64,000 bases of DNA from Streptomyces sp. SPB162 (lineage in GTDB: Bacteria > Actinomycetota > Actinomycetes > Streptomycetales > Streptomycetaceae), in contig NZ_JAQFII010000001.1 in NCBI RefSeq assembly GCF_029504575.1, forward strand, positions 1,388,501 to 1,452,500, given 5' to 3'. This document shows, in pieces, positions 63,338-64,000 of this stretch. The translations under genes were made by a program, and so were the position numbers. The notes under the pieces were generated by a model. That model ran no database searches. It saw only the letters and a list, made by a program, of their open reading frames with translations, and was not told where the DNA came from. Every line of letters starts with the position of its first letter. The stretch's first letter is position 1.

Positions 63338-64000
63338 TCACAATCCTCGTCGCGGAGCCGGCGAACCGGCTCCGAAGCCGCGGGCCGCTTCCCCCAGGTA
63401 GGGGTTGGCGGCGCGCTCGCGGCCGATGGTCGTCTGGGGGCCGTGGCCGGAGAGCACCACGGTCGAGTCGTCGAGCGGCAGGCACACGCGGGCCAGCGAC
63501 TCCATCAGCTCGTCCGCGGCACCGCCGGGCAGGTCGGTGCGTCCGACGGAGCCGGCGAACAGCAGGTCGCCCGAGAAGAACACCGACGGGATGTCGGAGG
63601 TCTCGGGGAGCCTGAAGGTCACCGACCCCTTCGTATGGCCCGGCGCGTGCGAGACGGTGAACTCCAGGCCGGCGAGTCCGAGGGCGGCGCCGTCCGTCAG
63701 CTCCCTGACGTCGTCGGGTTCGCCGATCGTCAGCTCGCCCAGGAGTTGCTGCCCGATGGAGCGCCCGAGGGCCTTCTCCGGATCGCTCATCATGTAGCGG
63801 TCCCGGGGGTGGATCCAGGCCGGGACGTCATGGGCCCCGCAGACCGGCACGACGGACGCCACATGGTCGAGGTGCCCATGGGTGAGGATGACGGCGACGG
63901 GCTTGAGGCGATGCTTGGCGAGCGTGTCCTCGACGCCCTGGGTCGCTTCGTGACCCGGGTCGATGATCACGCACTCCTCACCGGCGGCGGGGGCGACCAG
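63338..64000 (-). CDS. MBL-fold metallohydrolase, glyoxalase II-like (C-terminal part, cut by window edge)
   Basis: The visible 220 residues have THGHLDH (HxHxDH metal motif), [30 protein letters not shown] and [19 protein letters not shown], diagnostic of the small glyoxalase II-like / persulfide-dioxygenase-like clade. The N-terminus lies beyond 64000; the frame is open to the edge. Hydrolyses thioesters or related compounds; precise substrate unknown. It precedes hisS by 11 bp, so co-expression is likely. Confidence 0.93.
   Translation of the reverse strand: MVAPAAGEECVIIDPGHEATQGVEDTLAKHRLKPVAVILTHGHLDHVASVVPVCGAHDVPAWIHPRDRYMMSDPEKALGRSIGQQLLGELTIGEPDDVRELTDGAALGLAGLEFTVSHAPGHTKGSVTFRLPETSDIPSVFFSGDLLFAGSVGRTDLPGGAADELMESLARVCLPLDDSTVVLSGHGPQTTIGRERAANPYLGEAARGFGAGSPAPRRGL

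Overview
High-GC, GC-skewed-codon DNA with frequent GTG/TTG starts and 4-base ATGA/GTGA gene overlaps points to an actinomycete. Gene content (BldD with its c-di-GMP motif, an sIHF-type integration host factor, GuaB1, DasR-like GntR, actinobacterial PriA without a P-loop, PGKGP-loop EF-P) and gene order (metK-coaBC-rpoZ-gmk-sIHF-pyr operon-bldD-nusB-efp-aro-alaS-rpsD-hisS) indicate a Streptomyces or close relative, in the chromosome core.

Layout. 1-3700: an amine/amino-acid oxidation module read leftward (APC permease, Lrp regulator, DavA-like amidase, flavin amine oxidase cut by the window edge) with two arrays of phased TTGCGCA sites. 3.7-10 kb: GuaB1, a lipoprotein-type RNase Sa with overlapping barstar, a DasR-like regulator divergent from a secreted GH18-like protein, a SorC regulator, rpe. 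10.2-14.1 kb: rightward MMPL exporter and PAP2 membrane protein. 14.1-24.7 kb: leftward housekeeping block rsmB, fmt, def, priA, metK, coaBC, rpoZ, gmk, sIHF, interrupted by one rightward HTH gene. 24.9-35.0 kb: leftward pyrimidine operon pyrR-pyrB-pyrC-(PH-like)-carA-carB-pyrD-pyrF, controlled by a PyrR-binding loop at the pyrR ribosome-binding site; pyrF carries an apparent 1-base frameshift. 35.2 kb: rightward bldD with a BldD box. 35.9-50.7 kb: leftward PLP decarboxylase, nusB, efp, an M24 peptidase homologue with altered metal ligands, a P-loop kinase-like protein, aroQ-aroB-aroK-aroC, aroE, mltG, ruvX, alaS and two small conserved proteins. 50.9-54.5 kb: rightward STAND ATPase, leftward rpsD, rightward iron-box DUF2470 protein. 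54.6-64 kb: rarA, a probable monoamine/polyamine gamma-glutamylation cluster (GATase-like hydrolase and FadR-type GntR leftward; glutamine-synthetase-like enzyme, aldehyde dehydrogenase and SDR rightward), a VKOR-family protein, hisS and a truncated MBL-fold hydrolase.

How it works together: three pathways are nearly complete locally: UMP synthesis from bicarbonate, glutamine and aspartate (lacking only pyrE), the shikimate steps from DAHP to chorismate except DAHP synthase and EPSP synthase, and N-formyl-methionine handling (fmt, def). Two catabolic modules, at each end, each carry their own regulator plus repeated candidate operators. No rRNA, tRNA, CRISPR array, complete insertion sequence or biosynthetic gene cluster was seen. 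Strong inverted-repeat terminators separate most transcription units.
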